NCBI GenBank assembly: GCA_034766995.1
Contig: CM068318.1
Location: 1,996,501-2,060,500 of the forward strand
Source of the DNA: Acanthacorydalis orientalis
Lineage: Eukaryota; Arthropoda; Insecta; Megaloptera; Corydalidae
DNA: 64,000 nt
Direction: 5' to 3'
Part shown: one piece after another, positions 11,449 to 22,131 of the stretch
Layout of the letters: the number at the start of each line of letters is the position of its first letter
Numbering within the stretch: the first letter of the stretch is position 1
The notes under the pieces: model-generated
What the model saw: the letters and a program-made list of their open reading frames with translations, nothing else
Database searches by the model: none
Told to the model about the DNA's origin: nothing
Position numbers and translations under genes: made by a program

Positions 11449-12825
11449 TTAAAGAAAAATACATTGTTTATTTATTGGAATTTTTAATAATTATTAACTA
11501 TTAGTTACTTTAATTCTATTTTTTAGAATTTATTTAATATAATCGATTCTTTTATAAAATCGTATTTATTTTCGCAAATAAATTTTCCATTCGGTTCATA
11601 AACCGTAAAAAAATCTAATTAAAAAGGTTCAGAGTAACCTGATTTGTAGCTCGACTGTCATTGTTTCATGTCTAATATTCTCTGGCGAGATTAGTTCTCT
11701 GCTGTTATTTATAATAAAGTTGTACAGTGGTCGAAAATAATCTATAATTTTGCACGTGGTGTTTGGGGATGAATTCGAAAATCTATGATTGGTGTTCGGT
11801 TCGAACTGTGTTCGAAAGAGAGTTATTTCTGTGTCAGTATGTGTCACCAGTACGATTACAAAGCGTATTGCAATTGAATGATGTTTTATGTACTCACACG
11901 TCACCGCACACCAGTGTTGCAGACACGGCAGCGTACACACACACATACACACACGCGCGCGCGAGCGCGGGCGTACACAATGAGTTGTTACTGTAACTAC
12001 CGCCAGCGGGATTTGAAGTGGAACCCTATGATCAGTTGACTGGAAAGTAATCGAGCATGCAAATGATTAAATTTCAACATAATTGTTGTAGGAAACATTC
12101 TGTCGGTGCCTGCCGTTACAGCGGTTTCGCGTTTGCTCCACATTATGATAAGGATGAAAGTCGAATGCGAACGCGAACGTTTATTTTCCGTCAGGTTTCA
12201 TCGTCATTGATAGCAGAGGTTCAAAGCTTTGTGAAACGATCGTTTGTGTGTCTGTCTGTTGTTGGTGCCTGTGACGAGAGATGACTTTTCACTTAATGAA
12301 AGTTTATACAAGTAATTTCACATTCCGGCAATTATCAAAAAAAAAATCGTTAATGCGGTCGTTCGAGCGTGTTCCAGTGCAGATATTTGCTACGTCTTTC
12401 ATGTGGGAGAGACACACACGAACACACGGCCACGGGGACGAATGTGCGTTCTGTCTAGGGACGGTTGCAATTTAATAAATTATTTCGGTGTTCTTGAACG
12501 GTCGCTCTTGTGATGTCAACAAGTCTAGAGGAAATTACAAAAGTTAAAAACATGATCTCGACGATATGTCGCTTCTCTTCAATTAATTAATTTTTTTAAA
12601 CGTTATTATTCGAAATATATTCCATCAGTAGTAAAAACACTCATTACAGTGAACCTAGAGCTTTTAAAACATTCCATGAAAACCTTTTTGAGTTAAAAAC
12701 TAGCCGGAGGTCAGAAAATCAATCGCAGTTTCACAAATAAATTCTATTTTTATCCTAAAAAACCACTCCTATTTTTCAGGTGAAAAATGTTCACTAAATC
12801 ATTATTGGTCATTGCTTGTACGCAT
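11447..12825. other. Unassigned stretch
   Basis: Includes an AC/GC dinucleotide patch (about 11935-11970). Several frames of 60-110 codons overlap each other and show no recognisable domain. Confidence 0.4.
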
Positions 12826-12829
12826 TTCA

Positions 12830-13240
12830 GTAACGATTCCAGCATCTTCAAAGTATCAAGGTACAGAAAAATTTTCTTTAAAAACGCAGTTTTAGATGTT
12901 TCTATACCTTTGAAGATGATGCCATCGGTATCGAAATGTGCTTAAGTAATAATCAAAAATGATTTGATAGTGATTTATTGAATATTTTTGAACAGAAAAG
13001 TGTTTATGGTATTAAAAAATAAATCATTTGTTTGAAGTGAATTTAGCATGTGACACAACTATTCTGAATCACAAATATTAGAACATATTTTCATATAAAA
13101 CATCTAAAAAATGGGAAAATGTAAATCTTAAGATAATTGTGAAAAATTCAAAAGATATAATCTCAGCGGAAGAAAACAATCAAGAAATATCTTGAAAAAT
13201 AGTTGTTAGAAAAAATTGAATTCGGTGTTCTATATAAAAA
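12830..13240 (+). repeat. H-family repeat with best hammerhead-like core
   Basis: This is the fullest copy. A TTGAAGA (consensus CTGAAGA) at 12910-12916 is followed by a 6-base-pair stem GATGCC/GGTATC (12918-12923 with 12927-12932, one G-U pair, loop ATC) and GAAA at 12933-12936. Together these match one half of a hammerhead ribozyme core (CUGANGA, stem II, GAAA). Then come AATGTGCTTAAG, AATCAAAAATGAT and ATTTATTGAATATTTTTGA, the palindromic pair, and a long tail that also matches 7430-7590. The strands needed for stems I and III are not demonstrated. Confidence 0.55.
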
Positions 13241-13684
13241 TTATCAAATAAATGCTACTGTTCTGTACGATGAAGGCTAGTGCTTTCAACTTAAAAAAAA
13301 ATGCAGATCTAAAAGCGTGGAATCTAAAAGACTAATAGTAAATTGTCTAAATCTCATGACTTGTGACAGTGATGTCCTATCTGGAGCATAATATTCGAGA
13401 CACAATTTTAATAGTAGAAAAACAATCAAAGTATCTAGAAAATTGTTGTCGCGAGAAATGGAACATGGTATTTTAATCAGTCGACGGTTTAATGTTTGTA
13501 TATTAGAATATATAATTTGATGAATACAATTTATTCACGATTTCTGCACACAAAAGATTTGATTGATTTTGAATTACAATTAAACGAATCAACTGTGTGC
13601 ACTTATGTGTAGAATCGTACAAAAAAAAAAACGAACAAATTGATTAACAGATTGAAAATGAATAATGATACGTACATTAACGAC

Positions 13685-13687
<3 letters not shown>

Positions 13688-13744
<57 letters not shown>
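13688..13744. repeat. (AT)n microsatellite
   Basis: AT run of about 57 bases. Confidence 0.97.
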
Positions 13745-13748
<4 letters not shown>

Positions 13749-14142
13749 CATACATTTATTTTAAATGAAACGATTTTATAGAGATTAATTCTCCAACAAA
13801 ATAAATCATAATAAATTGGTCAATACAAAAAGTGAATAATTCGAAACGAACATTTTTAAAATATCTCCAGCTCATAAATGATACATAGTTGGAACATTTC
13901 ATGATTATTTTATAAACATCTAACGGTAGTTTCGATGATGGACGTTTTGTCTTCAATTGCTTGAGATATTTAAGAACCATTTATCATTTTAGACACCGAA
14001 GAATGCCTAAATGCAAGCTTAGATACATCTATCTAAGGTAATCAAAGTTATGTAAATTGTTATTTAACGAGTAAGAATGAAGTACAAGAAATGTTACAGA
14101 CATTTATATATATATACACAAACAAACATACATACATATATA

Positions 14143-15020
14143 CAGGGTGTTTGAATGAACTTCAAACGATTTTGTTTTTTTAATAATTTTTAAATAAAAC
14201 ATTTTCGATTATTTTTTTATAATATTAAGTATGAAATACTATATCGGTCAAATGATCACTACTGGCCGCGCTACAAATACAAGACTCTCAGTCACATTTT
14301 TCATATGACTGACTGACAACACATTTCTGGTGTTATTTGAGCGATTTCTTGACGAATGTTGTCCTTAAACTGTTGAATTATTACTGGTTTGTCAGCGTAC
14401 ACTTTTTCTTTTAAGTAACCCCAAAGAAAAAAATCTGGCGCAGTCAAATCAAATGAACGAGCTAGTTAATCTATGTGATCGAATTTTAAAATCATCCGGT
14501 CAGGAAAAATGCATCTAGCAAAATTTGCACTGTAGCGCGTGTGAGATGCGGCACTGTTCTGTTGAAATCACATGTGCTGTAGACATTTTTCATTAATTTC
14601 AAGCACAAAGAAGTTTTACAGCATCGCACCATATCATTCAACCAGTGACAGTGACAACATTTCCATTAATATCTTAAAAAAAATTGTCCAATAATGCTTC
14701 CGGATCAAATAGCACCCCAAACAGTCACTCTACGAGGGTTAAGAGCTTGTTCGTGGATCATTCCTGGGTTTTACAATCCTGTTTTTTTCGTTTACATATC
14801 CAGGCATGTGGAAATGAGCTTCGTTACTCATGATTAATTTTTTTAAAAAAAACCGAGATCGCCAATGTTGATCTGTAACACCTTCCTAATCTATCTTAAA
14901 CTCTCCACAGTAAATTGCCTCAGTCCGAACTACTCCACTGCCAAATAACAACTGACATCCACGCACCAAACGGACAATGGCAGTGAAACAAAATCGATCG
15001 AAGTTCAATCGAACATCCTG
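14143..15020 (-). mobile_element. DUF4817-type Tc1/mariner element with both ends
   Basis: Inverted ends of about 38 bases: the left begins CAGGGTGTTTGAATGAACTT and the right, read inward, begins CAGGATGTTCGATTGAACTT. Each is bordered by TA (14141-14142 and 15021-15022), the superfamily's target. The minus strand carries a decayed transposase. The 5' part is deleted: the leader runs straight into the first-Asp block. The same deletion junction (GGTGTTACAGATCAA) occurs in the copy at 50508, so both probably descend from one already deleted, non-autonomous source. Confidence 0.85.
14235..14850 (-). pseudogene. DUF4817-type transposase C-terminal relic
   Basis: Reading the minus strand in shifting frames gives MSNEAHFHMPGYVN (the first catalytic Asp has become Asn in the usual SDEAHF), then ARSFDLTAPDFFLWGYLKEK, DKPVIIQQFKDNIRQEIAQ and TPEMC, ending near a DIVFHT-type terminus. 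FDLTAPDFFLWGYLK is the block with the third catalytic Asp and the WGYLK signature of this transposase group. Stops and frameshifts interrupt it several times. It is not functional. Confidence 0.75.
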
Positions 15021-15023
15021 TAT

Positions 15024-15428
15024 AAACGGATAAAGAAAGTAGGTTTCGTACAATATTAATCGGTCTTAATGTACGGCGCGAATGTGCGCACAGAAGAGTC
15101 AACTTTAGAAAATAAATGTATGTATAGCAGATTATCTTCACGATCTGTACGAAACACTATTATTATTGTTATTTCTTACATCCTTGACATGTTGTTGCAT
15201 GTATTTACAACTGCTTGAGCGTCTAATATGCATAAATTACTGAAAATTAGCGGAGATAAACAGAAATGTTTTCAGTTGTGGTTGAATATTCGCGAAAGAA
15301 AATCACCAGAGAGATCTGGTAATGCCTTATTGAAACGTTTCGAAACTCAACATTTGGTCTTTGGTTTGCTCGATGTATCTCTACACACAGATGGCTGCAT
15401 AATACAAAACAAACACACATACATACGC

Positions 15429-15460
<32 letters not shown>

Positions 15461-16222
15461 GAGGATATGTGTGTATATATAGGCATATGATGATATACGA
15501 AATATGTCTTGTGTGAAACTAAGTAGAATAACATGTGCGTTTAAGCGTGCCGTATGTATGTATGTATGTATTAATATACAATATAATAATTCTTGCAACA
15601 AGACACAAACAGCCCGCGGCATTTTGTCTTTGAAGATGCGATTTGGTATAAACTTTCGAATGCACAATGTCTCAAACTTAAGTTATATTACATTAGAGAT
15701 GATAATCGGGCAGCGGGCGGCGTTTCGTCTGCATGGATGATTAGTCATGTTATTGCATTTTTCTGTTTTCGACAAAAATGTACATATATGCTGTTATATA
15801 TATATTATTTTTTTTTCTTTCACAACTGATGCAATATTTCTCTTTTGTGTGCTTGTCAAACCTTTCGGTATGATGAGGGATCATATCGATATGGTTGCAG
15901 GGTATTTTTTCCATCATCGTCGTGGTGGCGTTCGAACGAAACCGTTTGTGTGGAGGACGTGTTCGAGGACCGGGAAACAGTTTTAGATGAATGTGTTTTG
16001 TCGTCGATGTTTGAGCGTTTTTTTTTTTTGGTATGCGTTTCGCTGTAAATGTAAATAGTGGAAAGTTACTTTTTTATAGTTTAATATAAAAAAGAAACAC
16101 ATGAAGAGATTCTTTTAGATATGTTGTCATTCGCAATGAGTAGAGAAATTTTGTACATGTATTTTGTAATTTTTTTGCACTCCTTGTGAAATTTAATGTG
16201 CTAAATACTTTATAATATAATA

Positions 16223-16261
<39 letters not shown>

Positions 16262-16290
16262 GTAGAAAATAATTCTGTATCTTTAAATTG
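15024..16290. other. Unassigned stretch with microsatellites
   Basis: Holds an AT run (about 15428-15461), a GTAT tetranucleotide run (15551-15575) and an AT run (16227-16257). The overlapping frames between 15228 and 16048 conflict on both strands; none shows a domain I recognise. Confidence 0.4.
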
Positions 16291-16299
16291 ATATCCCAG

Positions 16300-16640
16300 T
16301 ATGTTTGAAGAGAAAATTATTCTACTTGTATTCACCTACCAAAGTGAAACATGTGTTTTTAATGCCAAGGCAATACAATTTAAGACAGTGCAGAAAAATA
16401 TGAAAAGATGTATGTTGAGAATAATAAGAAGAGATAAGAGAAGAATAAGATTGATACGCAAACGAACTGAAATGACAGTCATAATGAGAATAGTGAAGAG
16501 TTTGAAATAAAAATGAACGGGACAGATTGCAAGAAGAGAAGACAATCGATGGACAGGAGAACTTTTGATTGGGAATAAAAAAAATTAAAAGATACAGTGA
16601 ATAAAAATATTAAAAAATCTAAGTGAAAGAAATGCGTTGA
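16300..16640 (+). mobile_element. RTE-like non-LTR retrotransposon, 3' ORF end
   Basis: The plus frame reads FTYQSETCVFNAKAI, then KRCMLRIIRRDKRRIRLIRKR and, past a stop, GQIARREDNRWTGELL. This is the conserved C-terminal tail of the endonuclease-reverse transcriptase of RTE-like elements in insects (consensus TYG-ETW-L, RCML-I-RRDR, GH-ARR-DNRWT). The open frame (16301-16510) is only a surviving segment with several in-frame stops beyond it. The RT core is missing, as expected of 5'-truncated insertions. Confidence 0.7.
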
Positions 16641-17181
16641 ATCGTTTGACTTGGAAAATAGTTTTATAAAATTTGTTTAAGAGTTAAATTTAATTTATCT
16701 ATAAAAAGTTATTTAGAAGTTCATAAATATATATTTTAAATTAAACGAACCATATGAAGTTTTATTCCCCTGATGGTCGTCGTATTTTTTGGTTCACTTT
16801 GATTTCTACATTCCACTACTAGTATCAGCACGATGTGCGATCTTCAGGAAGAGTTTAGATAACTGTTTCTGCCTGAAAATAGTAGTGGAAAGTGGAAACA
16901 GATTTGATTCAAACCAGTAGGACAACGTACCACGGATATGAAAATATACAACTGTGATTTTATTTGAAGTTGATTCAGAGCAAAAACTTCTCATATTCAT
17001 AAAAACAATACATATGTTTATTAATACAAGGACATTTTGTCCACACAATTTCGTTATAAAGATAAATTACATTACAAGTTACTTATGACACTTGACATAT
17101 GTTAATTTATAACAATATTCGTGTTACAACATCGGTTGTCTTTGGGCGCCTTCTCACCGTTCACTAAGAATTTACTGTCCT

Positions 17182-17523
17182 TCAGTGTTTTAAAAGACGC
17201 CTTCTGTAAAGTAGTTCTGTCCACGCTGATACAAAAAGCGAATATCTTTTTATACAGGTGACATAATCGAATAAATCGTTCACTATTGAAAACTTGTAAA
17301 ATTTTCTTCGACCGGCGTTGTCTAATTCTTTAGTTCTCTTTTTCAGTTTTTCTGGAATATGTACAAAAATAACTACATTATTATCAAAGTGGAGGCGACT
17401 TAGTCTTTCGTCTCCTATTTTTATTCCTTCATCATTCCAGTTAAGCGATTTGAACAATTCTTTTAAGGCTGTTGTGAACAATTTTGGAAAAATTGCATCC
17501 CCCTGACTTAAAGACAATAACAT
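17182..17523 (-). pseudogene. Reverse transcriptase palm fragment (RTE-like)
   Basis: The 113-codon minus frame begins with SQGDAIFPKLFTTALKELF, matching the RQGDPISPKLFT block of non-LTR reverse transcriptases, and continues to RLSRLHFDNNVVIFVHIPEKL, the position of the catalytic FADD box. Here FADD has become FDNN, so the enzyme could not work. The frame loses similarity in its last 50 codons. It lies just downstream of, and in the same orientation as, a second copy of the same RT block at 17650-18135, so the two are separate insertions or a local duplication. Confidence 0.75.
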
Positions 17524-17649
17524 ATTTAAAATAATGTGAGCTTTTAGTAGGATTCGCGGATTTCTTTTAAGAAAACACTTAAAAATAAGCCGGTATTATG
17601 ACACAACATGTTAAAAATTCAATGTCAGAACACTAAATCATATTAAAAA

Positions 17650-18135
17650 GTCCAGTCTCCGTGATATCTCCGATATCTATCTTCTTGTTTCTATTTCTAT
17701 TTTCTTCGGAAGAATTAAACAACACTTTTGTTTAACTATGTTTCTTATTGAATCATACTTTTCGACTGGCATTGTCTGGTAATATCGTCAATCAGAGATC
17801 CACCCTTGTTAATAGTCAGCTCCAAATAAATATAGTTCATGGATTCTTCGATTTCTATACCGTTCACTTCTACTTCCTTCGGAAGAACAAACGCATTAAA
17901 CATCACTCTTGTTGAACTGTGATTCTTATTGATCTGCGTTGTTTAATTCTTCAAGTAACTTTTCCAATTTTTCTGGAATATTTACAAATCTAACTGTATT
18001 ATCAGCGAAGTGGAGGCGACTTAGCCTTTCACCTTATGTTTTTATTCCTTCATTTTCCAGTTAAGCGATTTAAACACTTATTCCAAAGCTACTGTGAATA
18101 ATTTTACCGAAATTACATCTCTCTCTGCCTTACAT
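17650..18135 (-). pseudogene. Second reverse transcriptase fragment (RTE-like)
   Basis: The minus strand encodes, in broken frames, DVISVKLFTVALE, FKSLNWK, HFADNTVRF (FADD box with the second Asp replaced by Asn), NIPEKLEKLLEELNNAD-like residues, then VMFNAFVLPKEVEVNGIEIEE and YIYLELTINKGGSL. These follow the order of the RT palm and post-palm region of RTE-like elements. Stops and frameshifts are frequent. It is more complete at its 3' side than the copy at 17182-17523. Confidence 0.7.
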
Positions 18136-18252
18136 TTTTCTAATTTTGATTTTTCTTGTTTCTTGGTGTAACTTAACTGACCCAGTTGCATTTTTATAGA
18201 TATTACTTAGAAGTTCAATATAAATGTCTTTTGGCCTTGATTTTACAGTGTA

Positions 18253-18258
18253 GATTAC

Positions 18259-18299
<41 letters not shown>
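18253..18299. repeat. (AT)n microsatellite
   Basis: AT run with one ACAT interruption. Confidence 0.93.
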
Positions 18300-18630
18300 A
18301 CGATGTGTACAAAATTATATATAATTATACTATTTATAATTTTTTTCTGATACACATTCGTTGTATTTTTATTCCGATCAAAAAGCCATCAAAGCCTGTC
18401 AAGTACAGACTATTTACGTATATATATATACATAATTTATTATTCATCTGTATATAATATTCAACATTCGCTGTCATTGCTCAAGGAAATAAATCCAAGC
18501 GAGATAAATTCGATTAAAATGTTTGATTGTCTAATCATTTAAACATTTCAACAATGTGCGGTGCAGTCAAACTTTTTTGTAATTTTTGAAACTGTGGACA
18601 TTGGTTTTGTGCGTTTGTCGGTTTGTATGA

Positions 18631-18709
<79 letters not shown>

Positions 18710-19426
18710 TTTGTATATATATAATTGTTCATCAAATACAGAACCCGTTGCTGATTAATAGACATAATTATAAACACATATCAAAGGAAAACTGTTCGTA
18801 AATGGAATCGACTCATCCACCCATCGACTCTACATACCATATGTGTGACATACACGAACGACAGTGACACACATCCCGATGGCGCGTCTTTTACACAAAC
18901 AGAGCGCTGACGACGACGCCGCCCGCGTCTGCACAACGCATGCTGTTGTTTAAACAAACGACGTTTTATAATGCGCGACACATTGCCAGCTAGTTTCGTA
19001 TGCCGTTCCACTCGGAGCGTTTATTCATAACTACTGTAAGAGACATTTGATATCGATGTAATAAAACCGTACAGATATATAAACAGGATAGATATTTGTT
19101 TGAAATGTGCGCGGACGTCGTTAAAACGCCAATAATTAAACGAAATAATATGTGTGTTACACTTTGTGTACAAATAGTGGATGTTCAATGACTTGTTCAA
19201 CAGATGAGAAGAAAGTACACTCTGTGTACATACGAAGTGTTAGAAATGTATTGGTTCGTCCACGAGGAATGCGCGTCTGCATGTTATTTATTTCAGTTGA
19301 ACGAAAAGCATATTCTGGACGAATTTTAATCGAATATGTAGATTTCCTCGTTTTCTACAATCTATTTCTTGTTTAGGATGAAAAATTGCACGGCTTTTAC
19401 AGTCCTTTAACGAGTTACTAAAATCG

Positions 19427-19429
<3 letters not shown>
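18300..19429. other. Unassigned stretch
   Basis: Contains a long AT run (listed) and a CpG-richer patch at 18780-19110. The minus frame 18781-19011 is Arg-rich (RRGRRRRQR) but has no domain I recognise. Confidence 0.4.
18635..18706. repeat. (TA)n microsatellite
   Basis: Uninterrupted TA run of about 70 bases. Confidence 0.98.

Positions 19430-19461
<32 letters not shown>
19430..19461. repeat. (AT)n microsatellite abutting a mariner end
   Basis: AT run ends exactly where the mariner TIR at 19462 begins. Confidence 0.95.
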
Positions 19462-19465
<4 letters not shown>

Positions 19466-19990
19466 GCCACCCATAAGTAATGCGGTTTTTTTAAAATAAG
19501 TTTTGTCGCAGAGAAAAAAAATAACGTTTCAATTTGGATCAAGAATATATTTTCAGTTATTATTTACTTCTTTCCATCTTGATCTTAAGTTTTCAATAGC
19601 CTGTAGGTAAAATGTTTCGAACTTTGCATTTAAGAAAGAAGCGAGTTCTTTTCGGACATCATTCTCTGTATTAAGCCGTTTTCGTTGAGACTTTCGTTGA
19701 GGAACAGATGATAATCCGACGATGCTAGGTAAAGAGAATATGGTAGATGAGTCATAACTTCCCGTTCAAGTTGGCTCAGTTTTTGGAGGGTTTCATGCAC
19801 CGTGCAAGGTCGGACGTTATCGTGGTAAAAAAATGCGCTTTTTCTGGTAGTTAATGCTAAACCATCTTTGTCCTAGACTAAGACTAATAACATCTAAACT
19901 ATTAATTTTCCACAATCTTTTCTCTGCAGTTGTAGCGTTGTGACGAATCTTTCAAAGCAAAAGTGCCTCATATGCTCTTTCAACATTTCC
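19462..19990 (-). mobile_element. Mariner family A, 3' part
   Basis: The left end TTGGGCCACCCATAAGTAAT (continuing GCGG) has the form of a mariner terminal repeat and adjoins a TA-rich tract. The transposase runs on the minus strand toward it. The 5' part decays beyond about 19840 and no second TIR is visible, so this is a 5'-truncated copy. The related copy at 36240-36828 has a matching end in the opposite orientation. Confidence 0.8.
19553..19845 (-). pseudogene. Mariner transposase C-terminus with D34D
   Basis: An open minus frame encodes AFFYHDNVRPCTVHETLQKL, then YSLYLASSDYHLF and the C-terminal NAKFETFYLQAIENL...RSRWKEV before a TGA at 19555-19553. The second and third catalytic Asp codons (19821-19819 and 19716-19714) are separated by exactly 34 codons, the D34D signature of mariners. 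One frameshift occurs just after DYHLF. The N-terminal DNA-binding region and first Asp are not recognisable, so the protein is not functional. Confidence 0.85.
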
Positions 19991-20096
19991 ATGATAACTA
20001 ATATTTTTTCTTGTAAATTTTCATGATCACTGTCAATCTTCCACGATAAGACTGAGAAAATATTACATACAATTGAGCAGCATATGTATTTGATGC

Positions 20097-20099
<3 letters not shown>

Positions 20100-20175
<76 letters not shown>

Positions 20176-20183
20176 GCATATGC

Positions 20184-20259
<76 letters not shown>

Positions 20260-20262
20260 ATA
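20100..20262. repeat. (TA)n-(TATATG)n compound array
   Basis: About 70 bases of TA grade into about 15 TATATG/GCATAT hexamers (20170-20262). The hexamer translates as alternating Tyr-Thr, which explains the long spurious minus ORFs. Confidence 0.97.
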
Positions 20263-20263
20263 G

Positions 20264-21253
20264 TGTGTAAGTGTGTGTCTATGGGCATGAAACGCACATA
20301 ACCATGCACAACATATCAATTACCGAATAAAAACAAACACACTCTCAAAAAAGATCTACATGTCTAACAATTACTATATACATTGGAACGTACATTAGCA
20401 GCGGAATCAAATTCCGCTGAGTCACTGCACCCTCCCGTCGTGAATTCACGCCGTGGTCTTTTCCGTGTGCTGCGAGAAATAGTCATAATAACCGGTATAC
20501 ACAACACACACACACACAGACACACTCGAGTCGATACAGTGTTGTGTGTAACGTACGTGCCGTGAATTATGGTAACAAACACCAACGGTAATGATACATC
20601 TACCCAACACAACAATCGTCAGAACAAACAACAGCGATCGATTGGAACAACCACTCACTCACTCGCACCGCGTTTTGTATTTATGACGAAAAAATCACAT
20701 TAACACTTTCTGAATTTTGTAAATTATAAGGTGTTTCTCTGCTCGATTCGTGTCAGACTTGTGAACTATGGAATGACCCGTGAAATTATTATTGTTATTA
20801 TCGGATCGTTATTTCGAACCTTATTTAGTCGTCCGGGTGATATAAATGTGTCTGTGTGTGTGTTAATTGGGTACAAGCATAACCACCACCCAGATCAAAA
20901 AAATTGTTAAAAAATATTTTATAGTCAATCGATATTGCATACGATAAGTACTATGTTATTTCTGCATGGCTTTTTTGAAATCGTCGACCAGCTGATTATC
21001 TCTTAGAATCAGCACATGCTCATTATAATTTTCAAATATTTAGTTATGAATTATTGAATATTACTATATATTTAGTAACACGGTCGTAAAACTTTTTAAC
21101 CTTAACGGCTTAACAGTACAACTGTACTTGTTTGAAAATACTATTTGAACTGTACAGGTTACATGCTTTTAAAAGATTACTTATTTATGGTTAGGTCAAT
21201 TCAATTCATATTAAATTGAATGCACAAACATTAAATACTATAAACATACATAA

Positions 21254-21262
<9 letters not shown>
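20264..21262. other. Unassigned stretch
   Basis: Includes a CpG-richer patch at 20380-20580 and a 19-base interrupted palindrome AGCGGAAT-CAA-ATTCCGCT (20400-20418). No supported gene. Confidence 0.4.

Positions 21263-21318
<56 letters not shown>
21263..21318. repeat. (AT)n microsatellite
   Basis: AT run of about 50 bases bordered by ACATACAT on both sides. Confidence 0.97.
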
Positions 21319-21322
<4 letters not shown>

Positions 21323-21339
21323 CATTGGAGCTTATATGG

Positions 21340-21842
21340 ACGAAACGCCTCGATATTTAAATCAGTAATCCCACTCTGTTCGAAGGAAAAAGTATTTGAT
21401 CAATGTATACTATCAGTCCTTACCTATAGTAGCGAACCATGGGTGCTTAACGCCAAAAATCATTTAGACTCCAAACAATACAGAGGAGTATGGAAATATG
21501 CATGCTAGGAATAACAAGAAGAGATAGGAAAAGAATAGAATAGATACGAAAACAGCCTGAAGTCACAGATATAATAAGAAGAGTAAAGGGTCTGAAATGA
21601 CAATAGGTGGGGCATGTTGTAAGAAGAGAAAACAATCGATGGACAATAGAAATTATTAACTGGGAATCAAGAAACATAAAAAGATCAAGAAAGAGACCAA
21701 TCAATAGGTGGGATAAGAAAATTACAATTTTCATTGTAAATCGGTGGAAAAGAGAGGCATTCGATCGTACAAAATGTAAAATTATAAATGAAGCCTTTGT
21801 TCAGCAGTGGAGTGACAGAGGCTGCTGCTGCTGGTACAGATT

Positions 21843-21844
<2 letters not shown>
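21340..21844 (+). mobile_element. RTE-like retrotransposon 3' end
   Basis: Best RTE copy here. Plus-strand frames give VFDQC, ML/ITRRDRKRIE, then the open frame 21607-21957 with GHVVRRENNRWTIEI, KRPINRWDKKI, NRWKREAFDRTKCK and NEAFVQQWSDRG before a Cys/Trp run and a TA microsatellite. This is the conserved C-terminus of insect RTE-like endonuclease-reverse transcriptases. The insertion is 5'-truncated after the RT core and has stops upstream of 21607. The element ends in a (TA)n tract rather than poly(A), consistent with RTE-type simple-repeat tails. Confidence 0.8.

Positions 21845-21888
<44 letters not shown>
21845..21888. repeat. (AT)n tract between RTE tail and mariner D end
   Basis: AT run of about 44 bases directly following the RTE 3' end. 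Confidence 0.95.
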
Positions 21889-21889
<1 letters not shown>

Positions 21890-21894
21890 TTCTT

Positions 21895-22131
21895 TCGTAC
21901 AAGAATTCGTACAAAAATTTGCTCTTATTTGCCTCTTTTCCATCTTTAATTAAATAGCTCAATTTGAAGAAAAATTAATTATAAAACCCAAGTCGATTTT
22001 ACCAAAATACAGACAGAGAAATGTACTTCGAAATGATATTAACATGAACACGATGAAATGACACTTTCACTGAGGTAATAAAGGCTAGAATTCAGAAAAC
22101 ACAAACCGCAATTCTTTTTCTACCGGCCTAA
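21895..22131 (-). mobile_element. Mariner family D, 5' end fragment
   Basis: Aligns with 5385-5689: the right edge on the minus strand reads TTAGGCCGGTAGAAAAAG, then the leader, then the start of the transposase frame with a KMEKRQIRA / LYEF N-terminus. It is cut off at the (TA)n tract on its left, only about ten codons into the protein. Confidence 0.7.

Noticed and set aside
12770..12790. Second recursive splice site (TATTTTTCAG then GTGAAA)
   Set aside because: The donor half GTGAAA is weak, and it sits at the edge of a repeat.
20098..20319. Long ORFs encoding alternating Ile-Tyr or Tyr-Thr
   Set aside because: They are simple translations of (TA)n and (TATATG)n and occur on both strands; the same holds at 46381-46667, 18535-18777, 24269-24451 and similar tracts.
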